Assembly: GCA_031362405.1 (NCBI GenBank)
Contig: JANLSO010000017.1
Location: forward strand, 1 to 10,986
DNA length: 10,986 nt
Source of the DNA: JANLSO01 sp031362405
GTDB taxonomy: Bacteria > Actinomycetota > Thermoleophilia > Miltoncostaeales > Miltoncostaeaceae
Direction: 5' to 3'
Part shown: piece by piece, positions 1 through 6,666 of the stretch
How the letters are laid out: the number at the start of each line of letters is the position of its first letter
Numbering within the stretch: the stretch's first letter is position 1
The notes under the pieces: model-generated
What the model was told of the DNA's origin: nothing
The model's database searches: none
Seen by the model: only the letters and a program-made list of their open reading frames with translations
Position numbers and translations under genes: made by a program

Positions 1-423
1 GGCGGTGCCGAACAGCCATCCCCAGCGGTCGGCCCGTGCCAGGCGCCGCCAGCCGAACATCAGGGCGGCCTGGGCGACGATGACCGCGATCAGCAGTTGG
101 TCGGGGAGTGTGAGCCCGACATGGCGCACGGCCAGCACGGCGGCGAGCTCGACGAGCAGGACGCCGAGAAGACCTGCGGCCGAGTTCGGATCGACGCCGC
201 GAAATGGCTTCGCGATACCGCCACCGCGGGCTCGCGTCGCAACGGGGGTCGCGAGGGGATAGGCGACGATCAGCGGCGGCGCGACGATCGCCGCCCCGAT
301 CATCGCGAGCCGTACGGCGGCGACATCGAGCGAAAGACGCGTCGCGAACCCGCTGGCAACGCCGAGGAGGATGCGTGCCGGGGCGGCGAGGCCAGGCCGC
401 AGTTGGACAGCTTCGGTCGCCAC
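1..423 (-). CDS. PspC-like membrane protein, probable N-terminus of a sensor histidine kinase (partial)
   Basis: The minus strand is open from GTG at 423 to the window edge (141 codons, no stop), so the gene is cut off on its 3' side. Residues 17-58 resemble a divergent PspC domain: a basic residue, the stretch ILLGVASGFATRLSLDVAAV, then a hydrophobic helix. Two more hydrophobic helices follow at about 82-100 and 109-124, then W-R-R-L-A-R. In Actinobacteria such an N-terminus divergent from a PspC/LiaF-like protein usually belongs to a PspC-type sensor histidine kinase. The kinase domains would lie outside the window, so that role is inference. The GTG was chosen because a -10 like CAGACT lies 7 nt upstream and mirrors the promoter of the divergent gene. 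An in-frame ATG at 510 is possible but would place the dyad inside the gene. It could instead be a membrane protein without a kinase. Confidence 0.55.
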   Translation of the reverse strand, partial: MATEAVQLRPGLAAPARILLGVASGFATRLSLDVAAVRLAMIGAAIVAPPLIVAYPLATPVATRARGGGIAKPFRGVDPNSAAGLLGVLLVELAAVLAVRHVGLTLPDQLLIAVIVAQAALMFGWRRLARADRWGWLFGTA

Positions 424-430
424 GGCGGAG

Positions 431-460
431 AGTCTGCCGCAACCGGTGGTCCAGGGTCCA
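431..460 (-). promoter_or_regulatory. Promoter of the leftward PspC-like gene
   Basis: Reading leftward, TGGACC (460-455) resembles a -35, followed by an 18-bp spacer and CAGACT (436-431) as -10. Seven bases then separate it from the GTG at 423, which would give a leaderless or almost leaderless mRNA. The -10 departs from TAnnnT at its first base. Confidence 0.45.
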
Positions 461-517
461 TCGGGGGAAACCCCGAGACCATCTGAGGGCGCGGTCGGTC
501 TCAGGGGCATCCCCGAT
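460..517. repeat. 58-bp dyad (inverted repeat) between divergent promoters, candidate operator
   Basis: Two 21-bp arms, 460-480 and 497-517, are inverted copies matching at 16 of 21 positions (ATCGGGG, then CCC, then GAGACC) with a 16-bp spacer centred at 488.5. Each arm also contains its own small G4/C4 palindrome. The dyad fits exactly between the two -35 hexamers, so a dimeric regulator bound here could control both directions. The cognate regulator is not visible in this window. Confidence 0.55.
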
Positions 518-545
518 TGCGGGGAGGGAGGCACGCCCGCAGAGT
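517..545 (+). promoter_or_regulatory. Promoter of the PspC/LiaF-like gene
   Basis: TTGCGG (517-522), a 17-bp spacer and CAGAGT (540-545) form a promoter whose -10 ends 7 nt before the ATG at 553. There is no Shine-Dalgarno at normal distance (GGGAGG is more than 20 nt upstream), so a leaderless transcript is likely. Confidence 0.5.
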
Positions 546-552
546 TGCCAGC

Positions 553-2034
553 ATGAACTCAGACACCCACACGATTCCCGCGTGGCTGGCCAACGCCCGC
601 AGCTTCCGTCGCTCCCGCTCCGATCGTACGATCGCCGGTGTCGCCGGCGGGTTGGCCCCGAGGCTGGGACTGTCACCGGTCGCGGCGCGACTCGGTTTCG
701 TCATCCTCGGCCTCGCAACCATCGGTCTTCCGCTCTACCTCGCGGCGCTGATCGCGATCCGCTCACAGGGCGACGCGCGCCCGGTTGGGTCGCTTCGGCT
801 CGTTGCGGCGATTGCTGTCGCGCTCGGAACGTGGGTGATCAGCCTCTCCCTCCTCCCCTTTGGCATAAGCGGCCTCATGGTTGTCGCCGCGCTCATCGGC
901 GTCGGCACGCTGTTGCTGTTTGGACGCAGCCGCCGCCCGGAATCGGCTCCGACGGTCGTCAACGTCGGAGCCCGCCCCGCCCCCATGGCCCCGCCGACCC
1001 TCTTTCTGCTGGCGCTCGGCCTCGCGGTGATCGCCGCGGCTGGGGTGTGGTTCTTCACGCTCCGAAGTGGCGATGTCCAGGCTTTCGGCGCGGCCGGCGC
1101 GGCGGCACTCGTTGTGATCGGGCTTGCCCAGATGCTCGGAGCGTGGCGCGGGCGAAGCGCCCTCCTCGTGCCCCTTGGCCTCGGGCTCGTCATCCCCCTT
1201 GGGATGGCGGCGGTCGTGGACAGCCGCCTGGACCTCGGGTTCGATGACCCCGGCGTCATCGGAGCGCTATCGGATTCCGGCGATCCGCTCACATTCGTCC
1301 TTGGCAGCGGATCAGGCCCGGTCACCGTCTCCCGAGATGCGTTCGCGTCCGGCCTGCGGTCGCTCACGATTCGCAAGCCGATTGGACGAATCGACCTTCG
1401 GATCGCCCCGGGTATTCCGGTGCAGCTCGAGGTTCACACGGCCTTCCATCGCGGCGAATTCAGTCCGTCCCTCAGCGATCGCGTCTACGGAGTAAGGCGT
1501 GTCCTGGCCCGCACAGGTCGAGAGATCAACCTGCCGGGCGCAGGTGCCAACGCCGCCGCAGAGCCCCTCAAGATCCGGATCGACGGCGGCTTCGGCCGGG
1601 TTTTCATCAGCCGGGCGACGGGAAGCTTTCAGGCCGTGGTCCCGCGCCGGGTTCTGCTGCAGGACGCGCGCGTCAATCTGACGGCCAGAAGAGCTCTGCT
1701 TGTGCGTGAGACCGCGGGGCTGCGGAGTCTGCGCGCTCGGTACTCGCGTGCCCTTGGGAGCAGCATCGCGGTCTCTGGGTTGCCGTCAGCAGTCTCCAAG
1801 ACGATCCTCGCGATCAATGAGGGTGACTGGTACGCGAAGTCTCTCGACGACCCGGACCTGCGTGCCGGCGACCCCGCCCTCGACCGCCTGACGGCCGTGC
1901 AGCGGCGCGTCGAGAAAGCCCAACGGCTGCGCTTCGACATCCTCCGCGCCGAGTGGCGCGTCAACTCCATTCGCACAGCCATTCCGGCGCAAGAGCGGCG
2001 GATCGCTCAACTCGTGAAGGGGGCAACGCCATGA
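553..2034 (+). CDS. PspC-domain membrane protein with LiaF-like extracellular domain
   Basis: A 493-residue protein. Residues 20-70 are a PspC domain (R-T-I-A-G-V-A-G-G-L-A-P-R-L-G-L, then a hydrophobic helix). Further membrane segments are at about 83-101, 103-122, 149-168, 176-193 and 202-221. Residues 245-365 look like a beta-rich domain (IGRIDLRIAPGIPVQLEVH and later IRIDGGFGRVFISR), similar to the C-terminal toastrack domain of LiaF. The last 50 residues are charged and helical (LTAVQRRVEKAQRLRFDILR). Known relatives sense or tune envelope stress through a two-component system, so pairing with the divergent gene makes sense. Start: ATG at 553; a TTG at 517 in the same frame lies on the -35 and is rejected. 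Its stop overlaps the next start (ATGA at 2031-2034). Precise ligand unknown. Confidence 0.8.
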   Translation: MNSDTHTIPAWLANARSFRRSRSDRTIAGVAGGLAPRLGLSPVAARLGFVILGLATIGLPLYLAALIAIRSQGDARPVGSLRLVAAIAVALGTWVISLSLLPFGISGLMVVAALIGVGTLLLFGRSRRPESAPTVVNVGARPAPMAPPTLFLLALGLAVIAAAGVWFFTLRSGDVQAFGAAGAAALVVIGLAQMLGAWRGRSALLVPLGLGLVIPLGMAAVVDSRLDLGFDDPGVIGALSDSGDPLTFVLGSGSGPVTVSRDAFASGLRSLTIRKPIGRIDLRIAPGIPVQLEVHTAFHRGEFSPSLSDRVYGVRRVLARTGREINLPGAGANAAAEPLKIRIDGGFGRVFISRATGSFQAVVPRRVLLQDARVNLTARRALLVRETAGLRSLRARYSRALGSSIAVSGLPSAVSKTILAINEGDWYAKSLDDPDLRAGDPALDRLTAVQRRVEKAQRLRFDILRAEWRVNSIRTAIPAQERRIAQLVKGATP

Positions 2035-2336
2035 CCGAACAGATCATCGAACGCCACGAGAACCCACACGTGGAATGGCCAGACCAGCCCCTACTGATCC
2101 CGCACGCGTTCCGGCCATCGTCACTCGTTGCCGGCGGCGCTCTCACGGCAATGGGGGCGGTGTTCCTCGCTCACCAACTCGGGGCGATCTCCCTTGGCCC
2201 GATCCCGACGATCTTCCTTGCGGTGATCGTGGTGGCCGCGGGTCTGATCGGCATCGCCTTCAGCTGGGCGCGACGGGACGACGACCTTTCCCACGCGGTG
2301 AACGGTGCCCTGACCGATCCCGACGAGACGAGCTGA
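2031..2336 (+). CDS. Small two-helix membrane protein linked to the PspC/LiaF-like gene
   Basis: A 101-residue protein starting at ATG 2031, which overlaps the upstream stop as ATGA and is preceded by AAGGGGG (2017-2023) with 7-nt spacing, so translation is probably coupled. A polar N-terminus rich in E, H and P (1-27) precedes two hydrophobic helices at about 30-50 and 59-79, then an R-R-D-D-D turn and an acidic tail. I do not recognise a named family. The layout resembles the short transmembrane domain found in LiaI/LiaF-type proteins, so it may be an accessory subunit of the same envelope-stress module. That role is inference from position and topology. Confidence 0.75.
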   Translation: MTEQIIERHENPHVEWPDQPLLIPHAFRPSSLVAGGALTAMGAVFLAHQLGAISLGPIPTIFLAVIVVAAGLIGIAFSWARRDDDLSHAVNGALTDPDETS

Positions 2337-2354
2337 GGAGCTGTCGGAGACCGA

Positions 2355-2400
2355 CACTGCAGAGATCGGTGCCCGGCACCGATCTCTGCAGTGGTTTGTT
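2355..2400. terminator. Bidirectional terminator with a perfect 19-bp inverted repeat
   Basis: Arms 2355-2373 and 2375-2393 are perfect complements separated by one base, so in RNA they form about a 17-bp stem closing a CCG loop. TTTGTT (2395-2400) follows on the plus strand. The hairpin lies between the end of the rightward stress operon (2336) and the end of the leftward cyclase gene (2421), so it can stop both. On the minus strand the T-tract is missing, so leftward termination would be weaker. Confidence 0.8.
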
Positions 2401-2420
2401 CTTGCGTCCCGGGCACCGGG

Positions 2421-4169
2421 TCAGCGGTCGGCGGCCATCAGTTCTCTGACGCGGCCGGCGACTTGGCCGGTGGGGGCGCGGCGGCCGGCTTTGTGGGCGT
2501 ACATCCGCTCGTCGGCGAGCCGCATTGCCTCGCCGGGATCGTCGGCTTCGTGGGGAAGCAGCACCGCGCCGCACGAGGCGTCGATCGCGTACTCGGCGCC
2601 CGACTCCTTGCAGGCTTTGACGACGTCGTCGATGGCACGGTCGAGGCCGACCGTCGGGACCGTGAGGAGCACACAGAACTCGTCTCCGCCCAAACGGTAG
2701 GCGCGGCCGTTATCGCCGGCGGCCTGGGTGAGTCGACCTCCGAGTCGCGAAAGAAGATCGTCACCGGCGGGGTGTCCGAAGCGATCGTTGTAGCTCTTGA
2801 AGCCGTCCATATCGAAGAGCATCAGCAGGGTCGGCTGCTCGGCCGCGTCATCGAGGCACCTGTCCAGATCGGCTTGGAGACGTCGCCGGTTACCCAACTG
2901 CGTGAGCGGGTCGGTCGCCACCTCGGTACGTAGCTGCTGGTGGGCCATGATCTCGCACGCCGCGCTGCCGGCGCGCTGGACGAGTTCCGCGAGCAGCTCG
3001 ATCTCGTCGCTGCCGAACTCGCGGTCGCGGCGCACGAGGCTTACTGATCCCAGGAGCGTGACCTCTCCGCCGAACGGTACGGCGAGCGCCCACGCGTCGC
3101 CTCGCTGCATCTGCTCTGGCTGGCCACTTCGCGCGACCGCGGCGCTGGCGGCGGCAATTGCCGGCTCGAGGTCGGCGGAGGTGGCACCGAGTACGTGCCG
3201 GGCGCCCGTGGGCAGACGCAGATCCAGCATGCCGCCCTCGGCGTCGAGGGCTTCGATGGAGCCGACGAGAACGGTCTCGAGCAAGGCCTCCAAGTCGAGC
3301 CGGGCCGCGAACGACTCTCCCATCCGGCGAACCGCCGACTGCAGGCGGGAGCGTTCATGCCGGACAAGTTCCAGGCGCTGCTGCGCCTCGTGGATACGCG
3401 CGCCACGGTCGTGGTTGAGAAGAGCCAACAGCGCGGCGCAGGGGATCACGAGAGCGCCCGCCGCGATGTGGTCGACCGCGGCCGTCGCGGCAAGGAGTCC
3501 CACGGGGGCCAGGCAGAGGTCGGCGACCCACGCGAGGGCCACGACGCGCACCTGCAGCTGTGGTCGAACGCCGGTCGCCACGGTTTCGCGCAGGGTCCCC
3601 GATACGAGGTCCACTCCCAGGCCTGCGACGAAGGCGAGGAGCAGCACCGTGACACTCGGGGTGACCTCGGGAACCGTCCCGGCGGCGAGCAGTACCGCGA
3701 CGGGGCCGAGGGTGTACCAGCTGTCGCCGGCGGAGAACACGATGCGTTCGGGCTGAGTACGGCGTACGGCGTAGGCGCCGACGGCACCGAGCACGATGCC
3801 GACCAACGCGAGCATCGGAACCGTCTGGACGGGTAACAGCAGGAGCATCGGCACCAGGCCAAGCTGGAGCGGTGCCGCTGACCCGATGCCGATCGCGAAC
3901 CGGATCCGTGACAGCGCCCCGTAGAGCACCGTCAGGGTGATCGCCAACGGTACCGACAAACCTGCCACGCCTCCGCCAAAGATCACGAGTCCCGTTGCAA
4001 CGGCGAAAAAGACCACCGCGCCGGTCGACTCTGCGGTGAGCTCGCGGCGACACACGCGGCGCGCGCGCATCTCCCAGGAGTCTTCCAGGAGGCGCTCGGC
4101 GTCGTCGCGCATCGTGACGAGGACCCCAGCACCGTTCGCGGTTGTGGATGGTGCGGTGTCCATGCTCAT
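2421..4169 (-). CDS. Membrane GAF-GGDEF diguanylate cyclase
   Basis: A 582-residue protein expected to make cyclic di-GMP from two GTP at the inner face of the membrane. About eight hydrophobic segments fill residues 48-251, an integral membrane sensor of unidentified type. A coiled linker (255-285) and a GAF-like domain (about 285-410) follow, then GGDEF (about 415-570) with D-P-L-T-Q-L-G-N-R, FDMDGFKSYNDRFGHPAGD and an intact R-L-G-G-D-E-F (signature 494-498). The usual inhibitory I-site R-x-x-D five residues before the signature is absent (G-D-N-G there), so classical product inhibition is unlikely. The start ATG at 4169 overlaps the stop of the secreted-protein gene as ATGA, so the two are co-translated and both fall under the upstream riboswitch candidate. 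A second ATG two codons later is possible. What the membrane part senses is unknown. Confidence 0.88.
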   Translation of the reverse strand: MSMDTAPSTTANGAGVLVTMRDDAERLLEDSWEMRARRVCRRELTAESTGAVVFFAVATGLVIFGGGVAGLSVPLAITLTVLYGALSRIRFAIGIGSAAPLQLGLVPMLLLLPVQTVPMLALVGIVLGAVGAYAVRRTQPERIVFSAGDSWYTLGPVAVLLAAGTVPEVTPSVTVLLLAFVAGLGVDLVSGTLRETVATGVRPQLQVRVVALAWVADLCLAPVGLLAATAAVDHIAAGALVIPCAALLALLNHDRGARIHEAQQRLELVRHERSRLQSAVRRMGESFAARLDLEALLETVLVGSIEALDAEGGMLDLRLPTGARHVLGATSADLEPAIAAASAAVARSGQPEQMQRGDAWALAVPFGGEVTLLGSVSLVRRDREFGSDEIELLAELVQRAGSAACEIMAHQQLRTEVATDPLTQLGNRRRLQADLDRCLDDAAEQPTLLMLFDMDGFKSYNDRFGHPAGDDLLSRLGGRLTQAAGDNGRAYRLGGDEFCVLLTVPTVGLDRAIDDVVKACKESGAEYAIDASCGAVLLPHEADDPGEAMRLADERMYAHKAGRRAPTGQVAGRVRELMAADR

Positions 4170-4774
4170 CCCCGCAGGTACGGATCCACGTAGACGTCAT
4201 CGATCACCCAAGATCCGCTATCCGACCGAAACACCAGCTGGGCGTCGACCGTGTGGCCCGCCTCCCAGAGATTCAGAGCCTGGGCGAGAGGAAGTTGGTT
4301 CGTGGCACGCCAGCTTCGGAATCCGCGCGAAACCGAGCCGAGCCGCATCTCCTCGACGTCACCGTCAACATTGATCCAGCGCACCGAGTAGCTCAGCTGC
4401 GCGTTCCAACTCGCGCGGCGGGCGAAGAAACGGAAGGTGGGGTGCTGTTCACCGAGGCAGAACCATGGTGAGGCGGCGTAACCACCGGCGCCGAGCATCA
4501 TCGCCTGCGTGTCATCGGACGAACCCACCTGCCACGGCTCGTTCTCGTCGGTCGCCCATGCGTCGCCGAGCTCCCAGCCGTCGCCATGGCTCTCGAAGTC
4601 TCCCCCGGGAAGCAGGCTGTAGTCGGACCAGTCGCCCCATGGTGCGAACACCGTGCTCGTTGGCGTCGGGTCGCACGCCGCCGCGGCCACGGCGGGAAGG
4701 GCGGCGCCGGCGATCATTGCGAAGGCGGCGAGGGCGGTGACGCGGAGACGTCGAACGGACCGGACGGGGGACAT
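4166..4774 (-). CDS. Secreted jelly-roll-like (carbohydrate-binding-like) protein
   Basis: A 202-residue protein. Residues 1-32 form a classical signal peptide (basic MSPVRSVRRLRV, a hydrophobic stretch and AVAAAA), so the product is exported. The mature part has two cysteines (34 and 106), a G-G-D-F-E motif (57-61), a W-rich beta-sandwich pattern, HPTFRFFARRASW (111-123) and the C-terminal VIDDVYVDPYLRG. This pattern resembles CBM4/9-type or galactose-binding-like jelly rolls. I recall many paralogues with this ending in Solirubrobacterales, but no biochemical function is known to me. Start: ATG 4774 with GGAGG 7 nt upstream; an upstream in-frame ATG at 4813 would lie on the riboswitch. Its 3' end overlaps the membrane cyclase gene. 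It is the first gene downstream of the c-di-GMP riboswitch candidate and so the likely regulated output, perhaps at the cell surface or matrix. Confidence 0.75.
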   Translation of the reverse strand: MSPVRSVRRLRVTALAAFAMIAGAALPAVAAAACDPTPTSTVFAPWGDWSDYSLLPGGDFESHGDGWELGDAWATDENEPWQVGSSDDTQAMMLGAGGYAASPWFCLGEQHPTFRFFARRASWNAQLSYSVRWINVDGDVEEMRLGSVSRGFRSWRATNQLPLAQALNLWEAGHTVDAQLVFRSDSGSWVIDDVYVDPYLRG

Positions 4775-4781
4775 GCGCGAA

Positions 4782-4786
4782 CCTCC
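4782..4786 (-). promoter_or_regulatory. Ribosome binding site of the secreted-protein gene
   Basis: GGAGG, 7 nt before ATG 4774. It fixes the start at 4774 rather than at the upstream in-frame ATG 4813, which would add 13 residues in front of a normal signal peptide. Confidence 0.8.
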
Positions 4787-4790
4787 AATA

Positions 4791-4804
4791 GCTGCCGAGG
4801 CAGC
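4791..4804 (-). promoter_or_regulatory. Hairpin between the riboswitch and the ribosome binding site (possible expression platform)
   Basis: GCTGC-CTCG-GCAGC forms a 5-bp stem with a 4-nt loop, ending 4 nt before the GGAGG. It lacks a following T-tract, so it is not an obvious terminator. Its CCTC could pair with the GAGG of the ribosome binding site in an alternative fold, which would suit translational control. This is inference. Confidence 0.4.
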
Positions 4805-4812
4805 AACGAACA

Positions 4813-4890
4813 CGGAAGTCGGCGGCTGGGCGATCTCGATGAGACCCCTGGCTTTGCGTCACCGCCTCACGACGGCTTTGCCCTTGTCGA
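4813..4890 (-). ncRNA. Candidate cyclic di-GMP-I (GEMM) riboswitch
   Basis: On the minus strand, ACAAGGGCAAA (4887-4877) is followed by a 6-bp stem with a GTGA (GNRA) tetraloop (4876-4871, loop 4870-4867, 4866-4861), then GACGCAAAGCC (4860-4850). A third stem follows: GGG (4848-4846) pairs with CCC (4830-4828) and GTCTC (4845-4841) with GAGAT (4837-4833). Then comes CAGCC. The order, the 6-4-6 hairpin and the 11-nt core coincide with the Vibrio Vc2 c-di-GMP-I aptamer as I remember it, including the G and A that contact the ligand. The closing P1 strand is the weak part: GTCG (4891-4888) can pair with CGAC (4821-4818), but the usual TTGCC is replaced by GCCGACTTCC. It heads the mRNA of a secreted protein and a diguanylate cyclase, the typical genetic context. 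It could be a variant with altered ligand affinity. Confidence 0.72.
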
Positions 4891-4987
4891 CGGGGCACCT
4901 ATCGGCAGTGATTCGCCAGACTTGAGCCCTGCCCCGAGATTTCTTACATTCGTGCCTCACGCGCGGCCGTGAATCTAATGAAGGCGG

Positions 4988-6658
4988 TCAGACTCCCGCG
5001 CGCCGGGTAGCGGTCCGGCGAAGCTGGTCGGGGGTGAGACGCGGCCCCATGTGAGCACCGGAGGCCAGTTCGCAGCCCAATTCTCGGAGCTGTTCGGCCT
5101 GCTCGGCGCTCGCCACCCCATCGGCTCCGATGCGCAGTCCGAGCATCCCCGCGACACCGATTGCGAGGCGCACGACATCCCAATCGCGATCGGAAACGAT
5201 GCTCGCATCGAGCATCACTCCGGAGACCGGCAGGTGGGTGAGGCGCCGCAGCGATGAGCGACCGACCCCGAAGCCGCTGACGACCACCTCGGCGCCCAAC
5301 GAGGCGAGGCGATCGAGGATGACCTGCGAACGGTGCTCGTCGGCCTCCAACGCGGCCTCACTGACCTCGATCCGCAGCGGGGGCGCGTGTGCCGGCCAGC
5401 GGGCTACGCGATCGAGCAGGTCGTCGGCCTCCGAGGGGTCGATGAACTGCATCTCCGAGATGTTCACGGCCAGGCGTGGCGGGGCGCCCCCGGAGCCCGT
5501 CCAGTCGGCGGCGAACTCGGCGGCGCGATCGAGGGTCCAGCGATCGATGGGGCCGACCAGCCCGACCTGTCGAGCCAGGCGACGGAGCGTCACCCCGGGC
5601 ACCGTGACGCCGGGCGCGGGGCTCCACTCGACTTGGGCGTGATAGCCGTGCACGTGGCCCGTCGCGATCTCGACGATTGGCTCGAACATCAGCTCAAGGT
5701 CACCCGACTCGATCGAGTTGCGTAGGCCGGTCTCGGTCTCGATCCGACGCGTGCTCTCCTCATGAACGCCGCGATCGTAGACCTGGAACGTCCCGCGGCC
5801 ACGTGACTTGGCGATGTAGAGGGCTTGGTCTGCCTGTTCGAGAACGGTGGCCGGGTCGATGTCGACCGCCGAAGCCATCGAGATGCCGACGCTCGCTCGC
5901 ACGGTCAGCTCGTTGTTGCCGACGCGAAACGGCGCCTCCAGCGTGCGCAGGATGCGCTCGGCGGCGTTGACCCCATCCGATGGCGTCGCGGCGTCGGTGA
6001 TCAGCATCACGAACTCATCGCCCCCGACCCGGGCAATCGTGTCGGCGGGGCGCAGGCTGGCGCGAAGGCGCTCGGCGACCATTGTCAGCAGTCGATCGGC
6101 GGCCATGTGCCCGAGCGAATCGTTGATCAACTTGAAGCGATCGATGTCCATGAACAGCACGGCGAACCCTGGGGCCTCCGGGTGGCGCACGCGGTTCGCC
6201 ACCAGGCGTTCGAGACGGTCAAGCAGAAGGGCGCGGTTGGGGAGCCCCGTGAGCCCATCGTGGAGCGACGCGACGCGGGCTTCCAGCTGAGCCGCCCGCT
6301 GGCCGGTGACATCGCGCAGGGTCGCGACGATGCACGGGGCCCCGTCGATGACGGCGTCATGGGCACGCAGCTCAACGGTCGTCGGGTCGCCTTCTCCGGC
6401 CACCGGCGCAAGATCAGATGCCTCGCCGGCGACCAGAGGCAGACCAAGGAGGTCTCCCACCCGGGGCGGGTTCGCTGTTGCCAGCAGATCCCGGGCCGCA
6501 GGGTTGAGATAGGTGATGACGCCCTCGGCGTCGGTCACCACGACGGCGTCTGGAAGACGGTCGAGGATTTCCGCGGTGCTCGGCGCAGGACTGTTGCGCA
6601 TGAATCGGCGCGTCTCGGGTGACGCGGACGCCACGTCATCGGCATGCGACGGCGTCAT
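4988..6658 (-). CDS. PAS-GGDEF-EAL protein with active GGDEF and degenerate EAL
   Basis: A 556-residue cytoplasmic protein without membrane segments. PAS domain at about 28-120, then GGDEF (121-296): L-H-D-G-L-T-G-L-P-N-R, DIDRFKLINDSLGHMAAD, R-P-A-D I-site (203-206) and V-G-G-D-E-F (signature 212-216), so cyclase activity and product inhibition are both expected. The EAL domain (308-540) is eroded: E-A-L is H-A-Q (340-342), the D-D-F-G-T-G loop is S-G-F-G-V-G (461-466), the K of L-K-I-D is M482, and A-E-G-V-E is A-D-G-V-A (512-516). N399 and E431 persist. Phosphodiesterase activity is therefore unlikely, and the domain may bind c-di-GMP or partners as in LapD or FimX. Start: ATG 6658 with AGGAGG 8 nt upstream; the open frame continues to 6970 but that part overlaps the divergent FHA gene. 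It lies upstream of the riboswitch and no clear terminator separates them. Confidence 0.88.
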   Translation of the reverse strand: MTPSHADDVASASPETRRFMRNSPAPSTAEILDRLPDAVVVTDAEGVITYLNPAARDLLATANPPRVGDLLGLPLVAGEASDLAPVAGEGDPTTVELRAHDAVIDGAPCIVATLRDVTGQRAAQLEARVASLHDGLTGLPNRALLLDRLERLVANRVRHPEAPGFAVLFMDIDRFKLINDSLGHMAADRLLTMVAERLRASLRPADTIARVGGDEFVMLITDAATPSDGVNAAERILRTLEAPFRVGNNELTVRASVGISMASAVDIDPATVLEQADQALYIAKSRGRGTFQVYDRGVHEESTRRIETETGLRNSIESGDLELMFEPIVEIATGHVHGYHAQVEWSPAPGVTVPGVTLRRLARQVGLVGPIDRWTLDRAAEFAADWTGSGGAPPRLAVNISEMQFIDPSEADDLLDRVARWPAHAPPLRIEVSEAALEADEHRSQVILDRLASLGAEVVVSGFGVGRSSLRRLTHLPVSGVMLDASIVSDRDWDVVRLAIGVAGMLGLRIGADGVASAEQAEQLRELGCELASGAHMGPRLTPDQLRRTATRRAGV

Positions 6659-6666
6659 CCGAGAGG

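Noticed and set aside
463..474. G5-AAA-C4 hairpin as a terminator
   Set aside because: It has no T-tract and lies inside the symmetric promoter region, so it is better explained as part of the dyad.
300..482. 60-residue minus-strand frame beginning at 482
   Set aside because: The neighbouring minus frame is open to the window edge and reads as a PspC-like segment with helices; this one is P/S-rich and ends early.
204..1247. 347-residue plus-strand frame at the left end
   Set aside because: Arginine-rich shadow that crosses the dyad and the PspC coding region in the wrong frame.
2797..3756. 319-residue plus-strand frame opposite the membrane cyclase
   Set aside because: S/R/A-rich shadow of the GAF-GGDEF gene with no recognisable domain.
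4937..4985. Terminator after the PAS-GGDEF-EAL gene
   Set aside because: Only short alternative stems (for example TCACG with CGTGA) and no T-tract, so I could not support a terminator. Read-through toward the riboswitch remains possible.
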